In this document: positions 8,997 to 17,663 of the stretch, piece after piece
Layout of the letters: each line of letters opens with the position of its first letter
Numbering within the stretch: the first letter of the stretch is position 1
NCBI GenBank assembly: GCA_963677395.2
Contig: OY781965.2
Location: forward strand, 2,418,001-2,482,000
Origin: G963667975 sp963677395
GTDB lineage: Bacteria; Bacteroidota; Bacteroidia; Bacteroidales; G963667975
DNA: 64,000 nucleotides
Direction: 5' to 3'
Notes under the pieces: generated by a model
What the model was told of the DNA's origin: nothing
The model's database searches: none
Seen by the model: the letters and a program-made list of their open reading frames with translations, nothing else
Translations under genes and position numbers: made by a program

Positions 8997-9575
8997 GTGA
9001 GTACGGCAACAGAAAAATGGGATGCTAAATTAAACAAAGCATACAAAGAACTATTGGACTTGTTGACAAATGAACAAAAAGAAAAATTAAAAATAGCTCA
9101 AAGAGAATGGATTGAATATCGAGACAAAGAGATTCTTTTTTCAAATCAACTTTACTATGATATGCAAGGAACAATGTGGATTTCTGTTGCAGCCCATACA
9201 AAACTCGACCTGACAAGAAAGCGAACAATTGAACTTGAAATTTACATATCTAATTTTGATTATCGACAAGTAATGGAACAAGAACCGACTCCAATAATTG
9301 AACTATTAGTTCTTATTCTTTTTTCAGGGTCGATTACGTTTTTATTGGGAGCGATATTTCAGGGCTACGTGCTTTACAAAAACAAAAAATCTTTACTGAT
9401 AAGTATTTTGGTTATTATTCTGACAAGAATATTGACTATGATAAGTTCGATTTTTATTTGGGCATTTTGGCAAATACAGATTGACATTATGTTCTTGTTT
9501 TTCTTTTTACCAGCGATTTTACCGGAACTGATTTTTAAACAGACTCTAAATCACTTTATACATAATCGGTATTAA
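8997..9575 (+). CDS. LprI/DUF1311-like domain protein with membrane helices, probably 5' truncated
   Basis: Residues ~5-70 resemble the lysozyme-inhibitor LprI/DUF1311 domain (DAKLNKAYKELLDLL, LKIAQREWIEYRD). Two to three hydrophobic segments follow from about residue 95. LprI domains normally follow a signal peptide and a conserved cysteine. Here the frame has only a GTG start at 8997, an in-frame TGA at 8970-8972, and no ATG or signal peptide between. The N-terminus therefore looks lost or shifted, and the protein as read is 192 residues. No partner genes are evident. It may be a decaying accessory gene. Confidence 0.45.
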   Translation: MSTATEKWDAKLNKAYKELLDLLTNEQKEKLKIAQREWIEYRDKEILFSNQLYYDMQGTMWISVAAHTKLDLTRKRTIELEIYISNFDYRQVMEQEPTPIIELLVLILFSGSITFLLGAIFQGYVLYKNKKSLLISILVIILTRILTMISSIFIWAFWQIQIDIMFLFFFLPAILPELIFKQTLNHFIHNRY

Positions 9576-9665
9576 AAAAAACTTAGGATTGCCTATTCTG
9601 AGCAAATGATTTTATTTTGTATAATTGCATTATCATTAACAAAAATCTAAACCCTAACATAAACC

Positions 9666-10871
9666 ATGGAAAAAGTTTATATCATAGCAGCGAAGAGAAC
9701 TGCAATCGGAAAATTTGGTGGTAGTCTGCAAAGTGTATCTGCAGTAGAGCTTGCATCTACCGTAATGAAAAACATTTTGGAAGAAACCAAAATTAATCCA
9801 TCTGATTTAGATGAAGTTATCGTCGGAAACGTGATTTCGGCAGGTCAAAAACAAGGTGTTGCCCGTCAGGCTTCTATCAAAGCCGGAATTTCTCAGGAAG
9901 TTCCTGCCTATGGTGTGAACATGATTTGTGGAAGCGGAATGAAATCAATTATCAATGCTTTCAATGGTATTCGTTCTGGCGAAACCAATCTCGTTTTGGC
10001 TGGTGGTACCGAATCAATGTCACAAAGTGGGTTTGTTCTCCCGGGAGCTGTTCGTAATGGCATTAAAATGGGCAATTTTAACGCGATCGATATTATGGTT
10101 TACGATGGTTTAACGGATGCTTTCGAAGGCTATCACATGGGGATTACTGCCGAAAATGTTGCAGAACGTCACAACATCAGTCGTCAGGCTCAGGATGAAT
10201 TCTCATATCAATCACAACAAAAGGCAATTGCAGCTATTGATGGTGGAAAATTTGTAAATGAAATTGTTCCCGTTGAAATCGTTACCCGTAAAGAAACCAT
10301 CATCTTCAACACAGATGAGTTTCCGAACAGAGGAACAAATCCTGAAAAACTGAGTGCTTTAAAACCTGCATTCAAGAAAGATGGAACGGTTACAGCCGGT
10401 AATGCCTCAGGAATTAATGATGGCGCATCATTTCTTTTATTGGCATCCGAAAGCTATGTAAAAGCGCACAATCTTACTCCACTTGTAGAAATTGTTGCTA
10501 CCGGACAAGGTGGTGTTGATCCTGCTGTAATGGGATTAGGTCCTGTTCCTGCAGTTCGCAACGTATTGAAAAAAGCGAACATGAAACTTACCGATATGGA
10601 AGTTTTGGAGCTGAACGAAGCATTTGCAGCACAATCACTGGGTGTAGTAAAACTTCTGGCAGAAGAACATGGCGTTGATGAAAAATGGATCAAAGATCGC
10701 AGCAATTTAAACGGTGGAGCCATTGCATTAGGACACCCTATCGGAGCTTCCGGAAATCGCATCACAGTTTCATTGATTCATGAAATGAAACGTGCAAACA
10801 ATAAATATGGTCTTGCTTCACTCTGTATCGGAGGAGGCATGGGTACTGCAGTTATTTTGAAAAACGTTTAA
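9666..10871 (+). CDS. atoB: acetyl-CoA C-acetyltransferase (thiolase)
   Basis: This 401-residue biosynthetic-type thiolase joins two acetyl-CoA into acetoacetyl-CoA, or runs in reverse. The nucleophilic cysteine is at residue 88 in MICGSGM. The second active-site region GGAIALGHPIGASGNR has its histidine near 357, and the C-terminal catalytic cysteine is near 387 in CIGGGMG. The length matches the family. It is the first gene of a tight three-gene unit with a MaoC hydratase (10 bp gap) and a short-chain reductase (4 bp gap), which would convert its product to crotonyl-CoA. A weak -7-like TATAATTG lies upstream near 9620. Confidence 0.93.
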   Translation: MEKVYIIAAKRTAIGKFGGSLQSVSAVELASTVMKNILEETKINPSDLDEVIVGNVISAGQKQGVARQASIKAGISQEVPAYGVNMICGSGMKSIINAFNGIRSGETNLVLAGGTESMSQSGFVLPGAVRNGIKMGNFNAIDIMVYDGLTDAFEGYHMGITAENVAERHNISRQAQDEFSYQSQQKAIAAIDGGKFVNEIVPVEIVTRKETIIFNTDEFPNRGTNPEKLSALKPAFKKDGTVTAGNASGINDGASFLLLASESYVKAHNLTPLVEIVATGQGGVDPAVMGLGPVPAVRNVLKKANMKLTDMEVLELNEAFAAQSLGVVKLLAEEHGVDEKWIKDRSNLNGGAIALGHPIGASGNRITVSLIHEMKRANNKYGLASLCIGGGMGTAVILKNV

Positions 10872-10881
10872 TCCCGGAATC

Positions 10882-11289
10882 ATGATTAAAGCAGGCGATA
10901 CTTTTATAGAAAAACTTTCATTCAAACAGGAAGACGTAATCAAATTTGCCGAAGTTACCGGTGATTGTAATCCTATTCACCTGGATGAAGAATATGCTGC
11001 CAAAACATTTTTTAAACGCCCGATTGTTCATGGTTTTTTGTCAGGAGCTGTGTTCTCAAAAGTATTTGGAACTCAGTTTCCGGGCGAAGGAACCATTTAT
11101 CTTTATCAGGAAATGAAATTTCTGGCTCCTGTATTTGTAAACGAACAATATATTGCTCGTTTTGAAGTGATGGAAGTAAATACCGAGAAACATCTTGGTG
11201 TTATCAAATGTATACTCGAAACCGAGAGCGGACAGGTTTGCATTGATGGAATGGCCAGATTGAAAAATAACAACCAATTCATATCATAA
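10882..11289 (+). CDS. MaoC-family (R)-specific enoyl-CoA hydratase (PhaJ-like)
   Basis: This 135-residue single hot-dog-fold hydratase has the catalytic Asp28/His33 pair in VTGDCNPIHLD, followed by IVHGFLSGAVFS, typical of PhaJ. It would interconvert (R)-3-hydroxybutyryl-CoA and crotonyl-CoA. It lies between thiolase and a FabG/PhaB-like reductase, which supports an (R)-specific route to crotonyl-CoA in place of the usual (S)-specific Hbd/Crt pair. Neither hbd nor crt is in this window. The physiological direction is inferred. Confidence 0.85.
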   Translation: MIKAGDTFIEKLSFKQEDVIKFAEVTGDCNPIHLDEEYAAKTFFKRPIVHGFLSGAVFSKVFGTQFPGEGTIYLYQEMKFLAPVFVNEQYIARFEVMEVNTEKHLGVIKCILETESGQVCIDGMARLKNNNQFIS

Positions 11290-11293
11290 TACT

Positions 11294-12037
11294 ATGTGTA
11301 AAATCAATAATAGAGTAGCCATCATTACAGGTGGTGCAGCCGGAATAGGAGCTGCAACTGCAATTCGTTTTGCAAACGAAGGTGCAAAAGTTGTGATTTG
11401 GGATCTCGATGAAAATCGTGGAAACGAATTAGCAAAACAACTTACAAGTCAGGGTTTGAGCGCTGTATTTCATAAAGTAAATACCAGTAATTATCAGGAA
11501 GTAGAATCCGCTGCAAAACAAGTATTTGAAGCGTATGGTTCTATCGACATCCTGATTAATAATGCCGGTATTACCCGTGATGCAACCCTGAAAAAAATGA
11601 CTCCGGAACAATGGCAACAGGTTATCGATGTAAACCTAACCGGTGTTTTCTATTGTGCAAAAATCATTTCAGATTATATGGTAGAAAAAGGTTACGGACG
11701 TATTATCAATACTTCTTCGGTTGTTGCGCTATACGGTAATTTCGGGCAAACCAATTATGTGGCAACCAAAGCCGGTATTATTGGTATGACCAAAACCATG
11801 GCTCGCGAACTGGGTAAAAAAGGTGTAACGGTTAATGCAGTTGCTCCCGGATTTATCATGACCGAAATGGTTGCAAAAATGCCTGAAAACGTAATTGATA
11901 TGATGAAAGCAAAAGTTCCTGTTGCACGTTTAGGTCAACCGGAAGAAATTGCTTCTGCATACCTTTTCCTTGCTTCGGAAGAAGCTGCCTATATCAACGG
12001 TACTACATTGAGTGTTGATGGTGGTATGACAATATAA
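11294..12037 (+). CDS. short-chain reductase, probable acetoacetyl-CoA reductase (PhaB/FabG-like)
   Basis: This 247-residue SDR has the nucleotide-binding TGGAAGIG at residues ~12-19, NNAG near 88, and the catalytic triad Ser142, Tyr155 and Lys159 (YVATK). Asp at the end of beta-2 (VIWDLDE) suggests NADH rather than NADPH. By context, after thiolase and a PhaJ-type hydratase, it should reduce acetoacetyl-CoA to (R)-3-hydroxybutyryl-CoA. A generic FabG role in fatty acid synthesis is the alternative but is less likely here. It is the last gene of the unit, and a terminator follows at 12093. Confidence 0.85.
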   Translation: MCKINNRVAIITGGAAGIGAATAIRFANEGAKVVIWDLDENRGNELAKQLTSQGLSAVFHKVNTSNYQEVESAAKQVFEAYGSIDILINNAGITRDATLKKMTPEQWQQVIDVNLTGVFYCAKIISDYMVEKGYGRIINTSSVVALYGNFGQTNYVATKAGIIGMTKTMARELGKKGVTVNAVAPGFIMTEMVAKMPENVIDMMKAKVPVARLGQPEEIASAYLFLASEEAAYINGTTLSVDGGMTI

Positions 12038-12092
12038 ATGTGAAACGTGAAGTGTGAAAAGAGTTCATGCACACGTTTTATTTCATTCTTAA

Positions 12093-12132
12093 AAAAGCCG
12101 GTGATTGAGTTGTTGTTCAGTTACCGGCTTTT
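12093..12132. terminator. bidirectional terminator between convergent genes
   Basis: The perfect 10-bp stem AAAAGCCGGT/ACCGGCTTTT has A-tract and T-tract flanks. It serves the reductase on + and the VIT-type gene on -. Confidence 0.75.
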
Positions 12133-12150
12133 GTTTGTTTTCAAATAGAA

Positions 12151-13248
12151 TTACCCTGTAACTGAAGCTCCTATTAAATGTCCGATTCCGAAGGTAATGG
12201 CGGCGGCAATTAAGCCAAACAGTACCTGCCGGAAACCGGAATACCAGACATTTTTTCCGGTAAATAATGTAATGGCAGCACCTATTAAAAAGAGTCCGGC
12301 AGCACTTAATCCAACGCTGATAAAGATTGCGTTCATACCATGGGTAAATAAAAAAGGTGAAACAGGAATGATTGCACCTATCGAAAACAAAATAAATGAA
12401 TAGATTGCTGCTTCTATTGCAGAACCCTTTAATTCTTCAGCATTGATTCCCAGTTCTTCCTTGACTAAAACTTTATGAGCCTGGCTTTTATCCATCATTA
12501 TTTCGGAAGCCATTGCATGAGCCTGTTTTTCAGGAATTCCTTTCGCAATATAGATTAAAGCCAGTTCGAGTTGTTCCCCTTCAGGGTTTACTTCAATTTC
12601 GTCCATTTCCAGTTGCATCTGGTTTTCGTATAGTTCTTGTGAGCTTTTTACCGAAATCCATTCACCTAATGCCATCGAGAGGGCACCGGCCAACAATCCG
12701 GCTAGCCCCGCTAACAAAACTCCTTGCTGCCCTGTTGTAGCACCGGCAACTCCCATTACCAGGCTAAAGTTAGAAACCAATCCGTCGTTGCCTCCCAAAA
12801 CAGCAGCTCTGATTGCATTTCCACCAACCGAACGATGACGCTTCTCGAACTTGGAAAGCTGTGTTCCACTTACATTTTTTTCCTTTTCGAGCAGGGATTG
12901 AAGTATTTTTACGTGATTAGTCTCTGTTCCATTCAGTTTTTGACTGTGCTTTTGTTTTGACTGGATAATATTGCTCGAAATGCTTTTTTCGGTATCCATC
13001 ATTACGCCCAAAACATAGTCGTATCCAAATATTTCCCCGATTAAGCTGAGTGTTTTTGCTCTCCATGATGGACGAATGAGGTTTTCCGTGCTGATATTTT
13101 CTTTCAAAGCAAATGCTTCCGCATGACTTCTTTCAATTTCACTCATTTGCCGATACACATTTGCAATGGTTTCGTCCGGTTCGTTTTCAGAGAGCTTTAA
13201 ATAGAGATAACAGGCATCAATTTCAGTTTGGATATTCGATTTTTTCAT
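12151..13248 (-). CDS. rubrerythrin-like/VIT1 (CCC1) fusion, iron or manganese transporter
   Basis: This 365-residue protein has an N-terminal ferritin/rubrerythrin-like helical domain of about 125 residues (EIDACYLYLKLSENE, EIERSHAEAFA). The C-terminal VIT1/CCC1 membrane domain starts near residue 138 (IRAAVLGGNDGLVSNFSLVMG) and has about five helices with the cytosolic metal-binding loop (ELYENQMQLEMDEIE). This is the membrane-bound ferritin type that exports Fe2+ or Mn2+ from the cytosol. It is transcribed alone and converges with the reductase gene. Confidence 0.85.
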   Translation of the reverse strand: MKKSNIQTEIDACYLYLKLSENEPDETIANVYRQMSEIERSHAEAFALKENISTENLIRPSWRAKTLSLIGEIFGYDYVLGVMMDTEKSISSNIIQSKQKHSQKLNGTETNHVKILQSLLEKEKNVSGTQLSKFEKRHRSVGGNAIRAAVLGGNDGLVSNFSLVMGVAGATTGQQGVLLAGLAGLLAGALSMALGEWISVKSSQELYENQMQLEMDEIEVNPEGEQLELALIYIAKGIPEKQAHAMASEIMMDKSQAHKVLVKEELGINAEELKGSAIEAAIYSFILFSIGAIIPVSPFLFTHGMNAIFISVGLSAAGLFLIGAAITLFTGKNVWYSGFRQVLFGLIAAAITFGIGHLIGASVTG

Positions 13249-13388
13249 TATTCTGGATTTAAAACAGGTAGCTTTCGTTGTTGCGCATTTTTAAGGTTGA
13301 TAAAAGTACAAAATAATCACTTTATGCTTTTAGGGATATCTGTTTGTGTACGAGTTTTATTTCCATTTATGTTTTGTTGACAGAGAAT

Positions 13389-13853
13389 ATGGAAGTGAAA
13401 CATATTGAAGTAATATTCTGCCCCAGAGACGAAGTGCTGAGATACTCTACTACACAAACAGTTGAAAATATATTATTTAAAACGAATATGGTATGTACAT
13501 ATCCACAAACAGCTTTTTTTAATAAGAAAATTATCTACCTGACAAATGTGTATGAATATAGCCTTAGGGAGTTTATTGAATCTCCTTATAGAAATGATAA
13601 AAGGTTAATCCTTTATATGGAACAAAGAATAAATTTTATAAAACCTGAATTGGAAATATCCAGATATCATGATTTTTTAGGCTATCATTGCGAAACGTAC
13701 CCATTTATTTATAGGGTGTATTTTAGTGATAATATGAATGCTGCATTGGTTTTGTTTTCAACCAGTTATTGGGAGAATGGATATGCTGTGTATCGAAAAA
13801 GAGGAAATTATTGGATTAGGGAAGATTATAAGAGGGTATCGGGAGTACAATGA
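13389..13853 (+). CDS. hypothetical protein
   Basis: I do not recognise this 154-residue protein. The start is set at ATG 13389; an upstream TTG (13344) would add a short hydrophobic stretch. It is rich in Tyr, Phe and Arg, with no signal peptide or membrane helix from the ATG, no cysteine pair and no known motif. It ends 5 bp before the end of the convergent 13859-14959 gene. Compositional bias is normal for the window, so I take it as a real but uncharacterised gene. Confidence 0.5.
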   Translation: MEVKHIEVIFCPRDEVLRYSTTQTVENILFKTNMVCTYPQTAFFNKKIIYLTNVYEYSLREFIESPYRNDKRLILYMEQRINFIKPELEISRYHDFLGYHCETYPFIYRVYFSDNMNAALVLFSTSYWENGYAVYRKRGNYWIREDYKRVSGVQ

Positions 13854-13858
13854 TCCGT

Positions 13859-14959
13859 TTAGTCCAAATTAATCAAATTTCCGAATCCTGCAATATTGAT
13901 GGAAAAATGTACTGCATAACCTTTAAGCTCAGAGTTGAAATTGTTTTTTGAAACAAATATCCGTGTATTTAAGAGTATTTCTGAATATTCCCTTTTATTG
14001 ATGAAAATACTCGGGATAAGAGAAATTCGTTTACGAAGCTTGTAGTCGACATTTAATCCAAATACAAATATGTCATCAGTATAACGAAATTTATTCTTTT
14101 TTGAATCATTTGATTCTTTCATACTTAGCTCTGAAACACCATATCCCACGTACGGTGTGAGCCTGAATTTTGAGTTGTTCAAAACCATATACCCATAGGA
14201 TATATCTCCGGTTGTAAAGGGGATTATCTCATTTTTTTCCCAGTCACTTTTATAATCAGCGTGTGCTTTACATGCTCCAAGGATCATATTAAGAAAGAAT
14301 ATATGCTTTTTAAAACTGAAATCAAATCCAAATGATACATTGTAGGTCTGTCCAAAATAATTTCCTAAATTTTCGCTAAAGCTTCCAACTGCTAATCCGC
14401 CATACAATCCATATCCCCATCTGCTTTTTGTGAAGGCTGGAATTATCTGTGGATTACACGCTTGTAATTCTTTCGCGATTTTTGATTCCCAGAGAATAAT
14501 TACATCTTCTTTCTCACCAGAATTTGATTGTTTTTTGAATTTAGAAAGTTCTTCATTAAGATCAAGGGTTATGCTTTCTAATAAATATTCATAGTCTAGC
14601 CCGTTGCTATGGAAGTCAAACTTTATCTGGAGTTTTCGACAGTAAAGTTCAACCATGTCAAACACTACCTGATAGTATCTCAATAGTTTGTCCATTTTGT
14701 ACTCAGGATCAACCCATGAGAGATTTGGTGAAATATAGCAATAGGTAGAAATTCTTTTTATTACAGTATCCTGTGATTTTTGTTTTTCGGTTTTATATCT
14801 GATATAGAACTTTAATTCTGATGTCGAATAATTATTTTTCTCTGTTTTAAAATCGTCCCAGGTCAATTTTCCATCACTCCATTTTTTTTGATAATTTTGT
14901 GATTTTACATAAAATACTAATCCGAGTAGCAATAATACTGTAATCGTTATATTTTTCAT
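13859..14959 (-). CDS. secreted hypothetical protein with beta-rich C-terminal half
   Basis: This 366-residue protein has a signal peptide (ITITVLLLLGLVFYVKSQ). The segment WSDGKLTWDDFK at residues ~28-40 resembles the start of DUF922-like periplasmic domains. From about residue 185 the sequence alternates in the way of an outer-membrane beta-barrel (GYGLYGGLAVGSF, LTPYVGYGVSEL) and ends with IAGFGNLINLD. It is therefore probably periplasmic or outer-membrane. It stands alone and is convergent with 13389-13853. Function unknown. Confidence 0.6.
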   Translation of the reverse strand: MKNITITVLLLLGLVFYVKSQNYQKKWSDGKLTWDDFKTEKNNYSTSELKFYIRYKTEKQKSQDTVIKRISTYCYISPNLSWVDPEYKMDKLLRYYQVVFDMVELYCRKLQIKFDFHSNGLDYEYLLESITLDLNEELSKFKKQSNSGEKEDVIILWESKIAKELQACNPQIIPAFTKSRWGYGLYGGLAVGSFSENLGNYFGQTYNVSFGFDFSFKKHIFFLNMILGACKAHADYKSDWEKNEIIPFTTGDISYGYMVLNNSKFRLTPYVGYGVSELSMKESNDSKKNKFRYTDDIFVFGLNVDYKLRKRISLIPSIFINKREYSEILLNTRIFVSKNNFNSELKGYAVHFSINIAGFGNLINLD

Positions 14960-15647
14960 GATTTTGAAATGATAGTTTTAAACTGAATTGAGTTTGGATT
15001 TTTAGTTTGTTTATGTAATAAAGTCAGTATAGTCAGTGCTTTATGAAAACATGAATTTTGAAATTTGAAAAAACAAAAATATAAAATTTAAAAATAATAT
15101 GTAGTTTGTAAATAATAAAAATTTGGGTTAGATATTCGTTTTATTTATTTCTTTAACCCAAATTACGCAATAGAGAAATAGTAATATTCAAAGGCCTGAT
15201 TTATATAGATTTATTTGTATATTTTTCTAATGCGTAGCAATAGACATTTTTTAGATAAAAAACCTCTAAATCTATTGTCACGTAAGGGCTTCAAGCATTT
15301 TTTAATTCACTTTTTATTTTTAATGCGTGATTTGGGTTTAAAAATAGTATTGTATAGATTGACTTGAATTAACAATTCGATGCGGTTTGATAAATTACCG
15401 TTAAATCCTTGTTTGAACAAGTGTTTGTTATTCGAATAACAGTACTTTTGTAAATTCTGATTCTGTAGTGAATTAAATAACAAATTATAGGCAGGAACCT
15501 GCTTAACGTTACTTTGTTTACGGTCTGCCAGCTCTTTCATAAGTTGATCTGAACACTGGAAGATATTTATAGATCAGAGATAAATGATTGCAAAACAAAA
15601 TATTAAACCGATAAAATGTCAGCATGTCTGACTCCAAAACGTATATC
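14960..15647. other. non-coding gap with inverted repeats, possible MITE or IS remnant
   Basis: This very AT-rich 688-bp gap contains AATTTGGGTTA at 15120-15130 and its perfect reverse complement at 15154-15164. It also holds a 17-bp imperfect inverted repeat, 15153-15169 against 15324-15340 (15 of 17 match), enclosing about 188 bp. Inside is a further CAATAGA/TCTATTG pair near 15238-15278. A 77-codon open frame on the minus strand (15307-15540) is not recognisable. This looks like a small mobile-element remnant, but no target-site duplication was confirmed. Confidence 0.4.
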
Positions 15648-16787
15648 ATGGACTTTAGTTTATCAAAACAAGATGAATTGTTTTTGCAGATGATCAGAGA
15701 GTTTGCAGAAAAAGAGGTGAAGCCTCTTGCCGCCGAAGTGGATGAGCAGGAACGTTTTCCTGTTGAAACTGTTGAAAAGATGTCCAAAATCGGAATTATG
15801 GGTATTCCTGTTCCTGTGATTTATGGGGGAGCGGGTGGCTCTAATCAACTCTACTCAATGGCTGTGGAAGAACTTTCGAGAGCTTGTGCTACCACTGGTG
15901 TTATTGTTTCGGCACATACCTCTCTCTGTATTGCCCCGATTCTGGAAAATGGCACGGAAGAGCAAAAACAAAAATATCTGCCTAAACTTGCTGCTGGTGA
16001 GTGGATTGGTGCTTTTGGTCTTACCGAACCGAATGCAGGTACGGATGCTTCTTCGCAACAAACTGTTGCAGTGGAAGATGGCGATAATTACATACTCAAT
16101 GGTACGAAAATATTTATCACCAATGCCGAATATGCTCATGTGTATATCATTTTCGCGATGACCGATAAAAGTAAGGGTACCAAAGGCATTACCGCATTTA
16201 TTGTAGAAAAAGGTACTCCGGGATTTTCTGTCGGAAAAAAAGAGAAGAAGCTTGGAATCAGGGGATCTGCAACGTGCGAATTGATTTTTGAGAATTGTGT
16301 AATTCCGAAGTGTAATCTTCTTGGTAAAGTTGGAGGTGGTTTTGGCGTCGCCATGAAAACACTCGATGGAGGACGTATCGGTATTGCTGCTCAGGCTCTC
16401 GGTATTGCTCAGGGTGCAATGGACGAAACCGTTAAATACACCAAGGAAAGAAAACAATTTGGCCGTTCAATTGCTGCCTTCCAGAATACTCAGTTTCAAT
16501 TGGCCGACATGGAGACCAGAGTTCAGGCTTCACGCTGGCTCGTACGTGTGGCAGCTTATAAAAAAGATAAAAAACTTCCCTATTCGGTGGATGCAGCAAT
16601 GGCAAAACTCTATTGTGCCGAAACCGCGATGGATGTAACCACCAAAGCGGTACAGCTTCACGGAGGATATGGTTACACCCGCGAATATCCGATAGAACGT
16701 ATGATGCGTGATGCAAAGATTACCGAAATCTACGAAGGTACTTCTGAGGTTCAGCGTATGGTCATTTCAGCAGCTTTGTTAAAATAA
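15648..16787 (+). CDS. bcd: short-chain acyl-CoA dehydrogenase (butyryl-CoA dehydrogenase)
   Basis: This FAD enzyme reduces crotonyl-CoA to butyryl-CoA with electrons from its partner EtfAB. I choose the ATG at 15648 (MDFSLSKQDELF), giving 379 residues, the usual length; an ATG at 15624 would add eight atypical residues. The FAD-binding motifs FGLTEPNAGTD and FITNAEYAHV are present, and the catalytic glutamate is at 363 in IYEGTSEVQR. It is followed by etfB and etfA on the same strand, so the three can form the electron-bifurcating Bcd-Etf complex. Whether it bifurcates cannot be read from sequence alone. Confidence 0.92.
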   Translation: MDFSLSKQDELFLQMIREFAEKEVKPLAAEVDEQERFPVETVEKMSKIGIMGIPVPVIYGGAGGSNQLYSMAVEELSRACATTGVIVSAHTSLCIAPILENGTEEQKQKYLPKLAAGEWIGAFGLTEPNAGTDASSQQTVAVEDGDNYILNGTKIFITNAEYAHVYIIFAMTDKSKGTKGITAFIVEKGTPGFSVGKKEKKLGIRGSATCELIFENCVIPKCNLLGKVGGGFGVAMKTLDGGRIGIAAQALGIAQGAMDETVKYTKERKQFGRSIAAFQNTQFQLADMETRVQASRWLVRVAAYKKDKKLPYSVDAAMAKLYCAETAMDVTTKAVQLHGGYGYTREYPIERMMRDAKITEIYEGTSEVQRMVISAALLK

Positions 16788-16872
16788 AAAGTTTTGCTTT
16801 TACCGCAATATCGTCATACTGAGAAAATAGCGAAGCTTGACGTTGGTACAAATGGAATATAAAATAGTGAAC

Positions 16873-17655
16873 ATGAAAATAATAGTTTGTATAAAACAGG
16901 TTCCTGATACTACTGAAATCAAATTGGATCCTGTTACAGGAACATTGATTCGTGATGGTGTTCCAAGCATCATGAATCCGGATGATAAAGGCGGTTTAGA
17001 ACTTGCCTTGCAATTGAAAGACAAATACAAAGCACATGTAACGGTAATTACCATGGGACCTATGCAGGCAGATGAAATCCTGCGCGAAGCTTATGCAATG
17101 GGTGCCGACAGGGCAATTCATCTTACCGACCGTAAATTTGCCGGTGCCGATACGCTTGCAACTTCCAATGCGTTAGCCGGTGCTCTTCGTCAATTGGAAT
17201 ATGATCTGATTATCAGCGGTCGCCAGGCTATTGATGGCGATACGGCTCAGGTTGGTCCTCAAATTGCCGAATTACTCGACCTTCCACAGGTTACTTATCT
17301 GGAAAGTCTTGAATTTGATGGAAAAAACACCTTTACAATTCGCAAACAGACTGAAGAGGGATACCAGATCGTTCAGGTTGATACTCCCTGTCTGGTTTCT
17401 GTACTTTCTTCTGCAAATAAAGCCCGTTACATGAATGTTCGGGGTATAGTGGAAGCTCACAGCCGCGAAGTGGAACTCTGGGGAGCCGATAAAATTGAAG
17501 TTGATCACGAAAAACTGGGATTAAAAGGCTCGCCAACCAAGGTGAATAAAGCTTTTACCAAAGGAGTAAAATCGGCAGGGCAGGTTTTTGAAGTGGATGA
17601 TTACGAAGCCGTGGAAATTATCGTTAATAAACTGAAAGAAAAATACATATTATAA
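16873..17655 (+). CDS. etfB: electron transfer flavoprotein beta subunit
   Basis: 260-residue EtfB starting MKIIVCIKQVPDTTEIKLDP at ATG 16873; longer readings from 16837 lack family support. It has the ISGRQAIDGDTAQVGP nucleotide-binding stretch near residue 115 and the GSPTKV segment near 215. With EtfA it forms the flavoprotein that passes electrons between NADH/ferredoxin and Bcd. It lies 85 bp after bcd and 8 bp before etfA. A degenerate palindrome (CGTCA...TGACG, 16811-16841) lies in the bcd-etfB gap. Confidence 0.93.
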   Translation: MKIIVCIKQVPDTTEIKLDPVTGTLIRDGVPSIMNPDDKGGLELALQLKDKYKAHVTVITMGPMQADEILREAYAMGADRAIHLTDRKFAGADTLATSNALAGALRQLEYDLIISGRQAIDGDTAQVGPQIAELLDLPQVTYLESLEFDGKNTFTIRKQTEEGYQIVQVDTPCLVSVLSSANKARYMNVRGIVEAHSREVELWGADKIEVDHEKLGLKGSPTKVNKAFTKGVKSAGQVFEVDDYEAVEIIVNKLKEKYIL

Positions 17656-17663
17656 AGGGGGGC

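Noticed and set aside
15307..15540. 77-codon minus-strand frame
   Set aside because: Very AT-rich, rich in Asn/Lys, overlaps the inverted-repeat element and shows no known motif; could at most be a transposase remnant.
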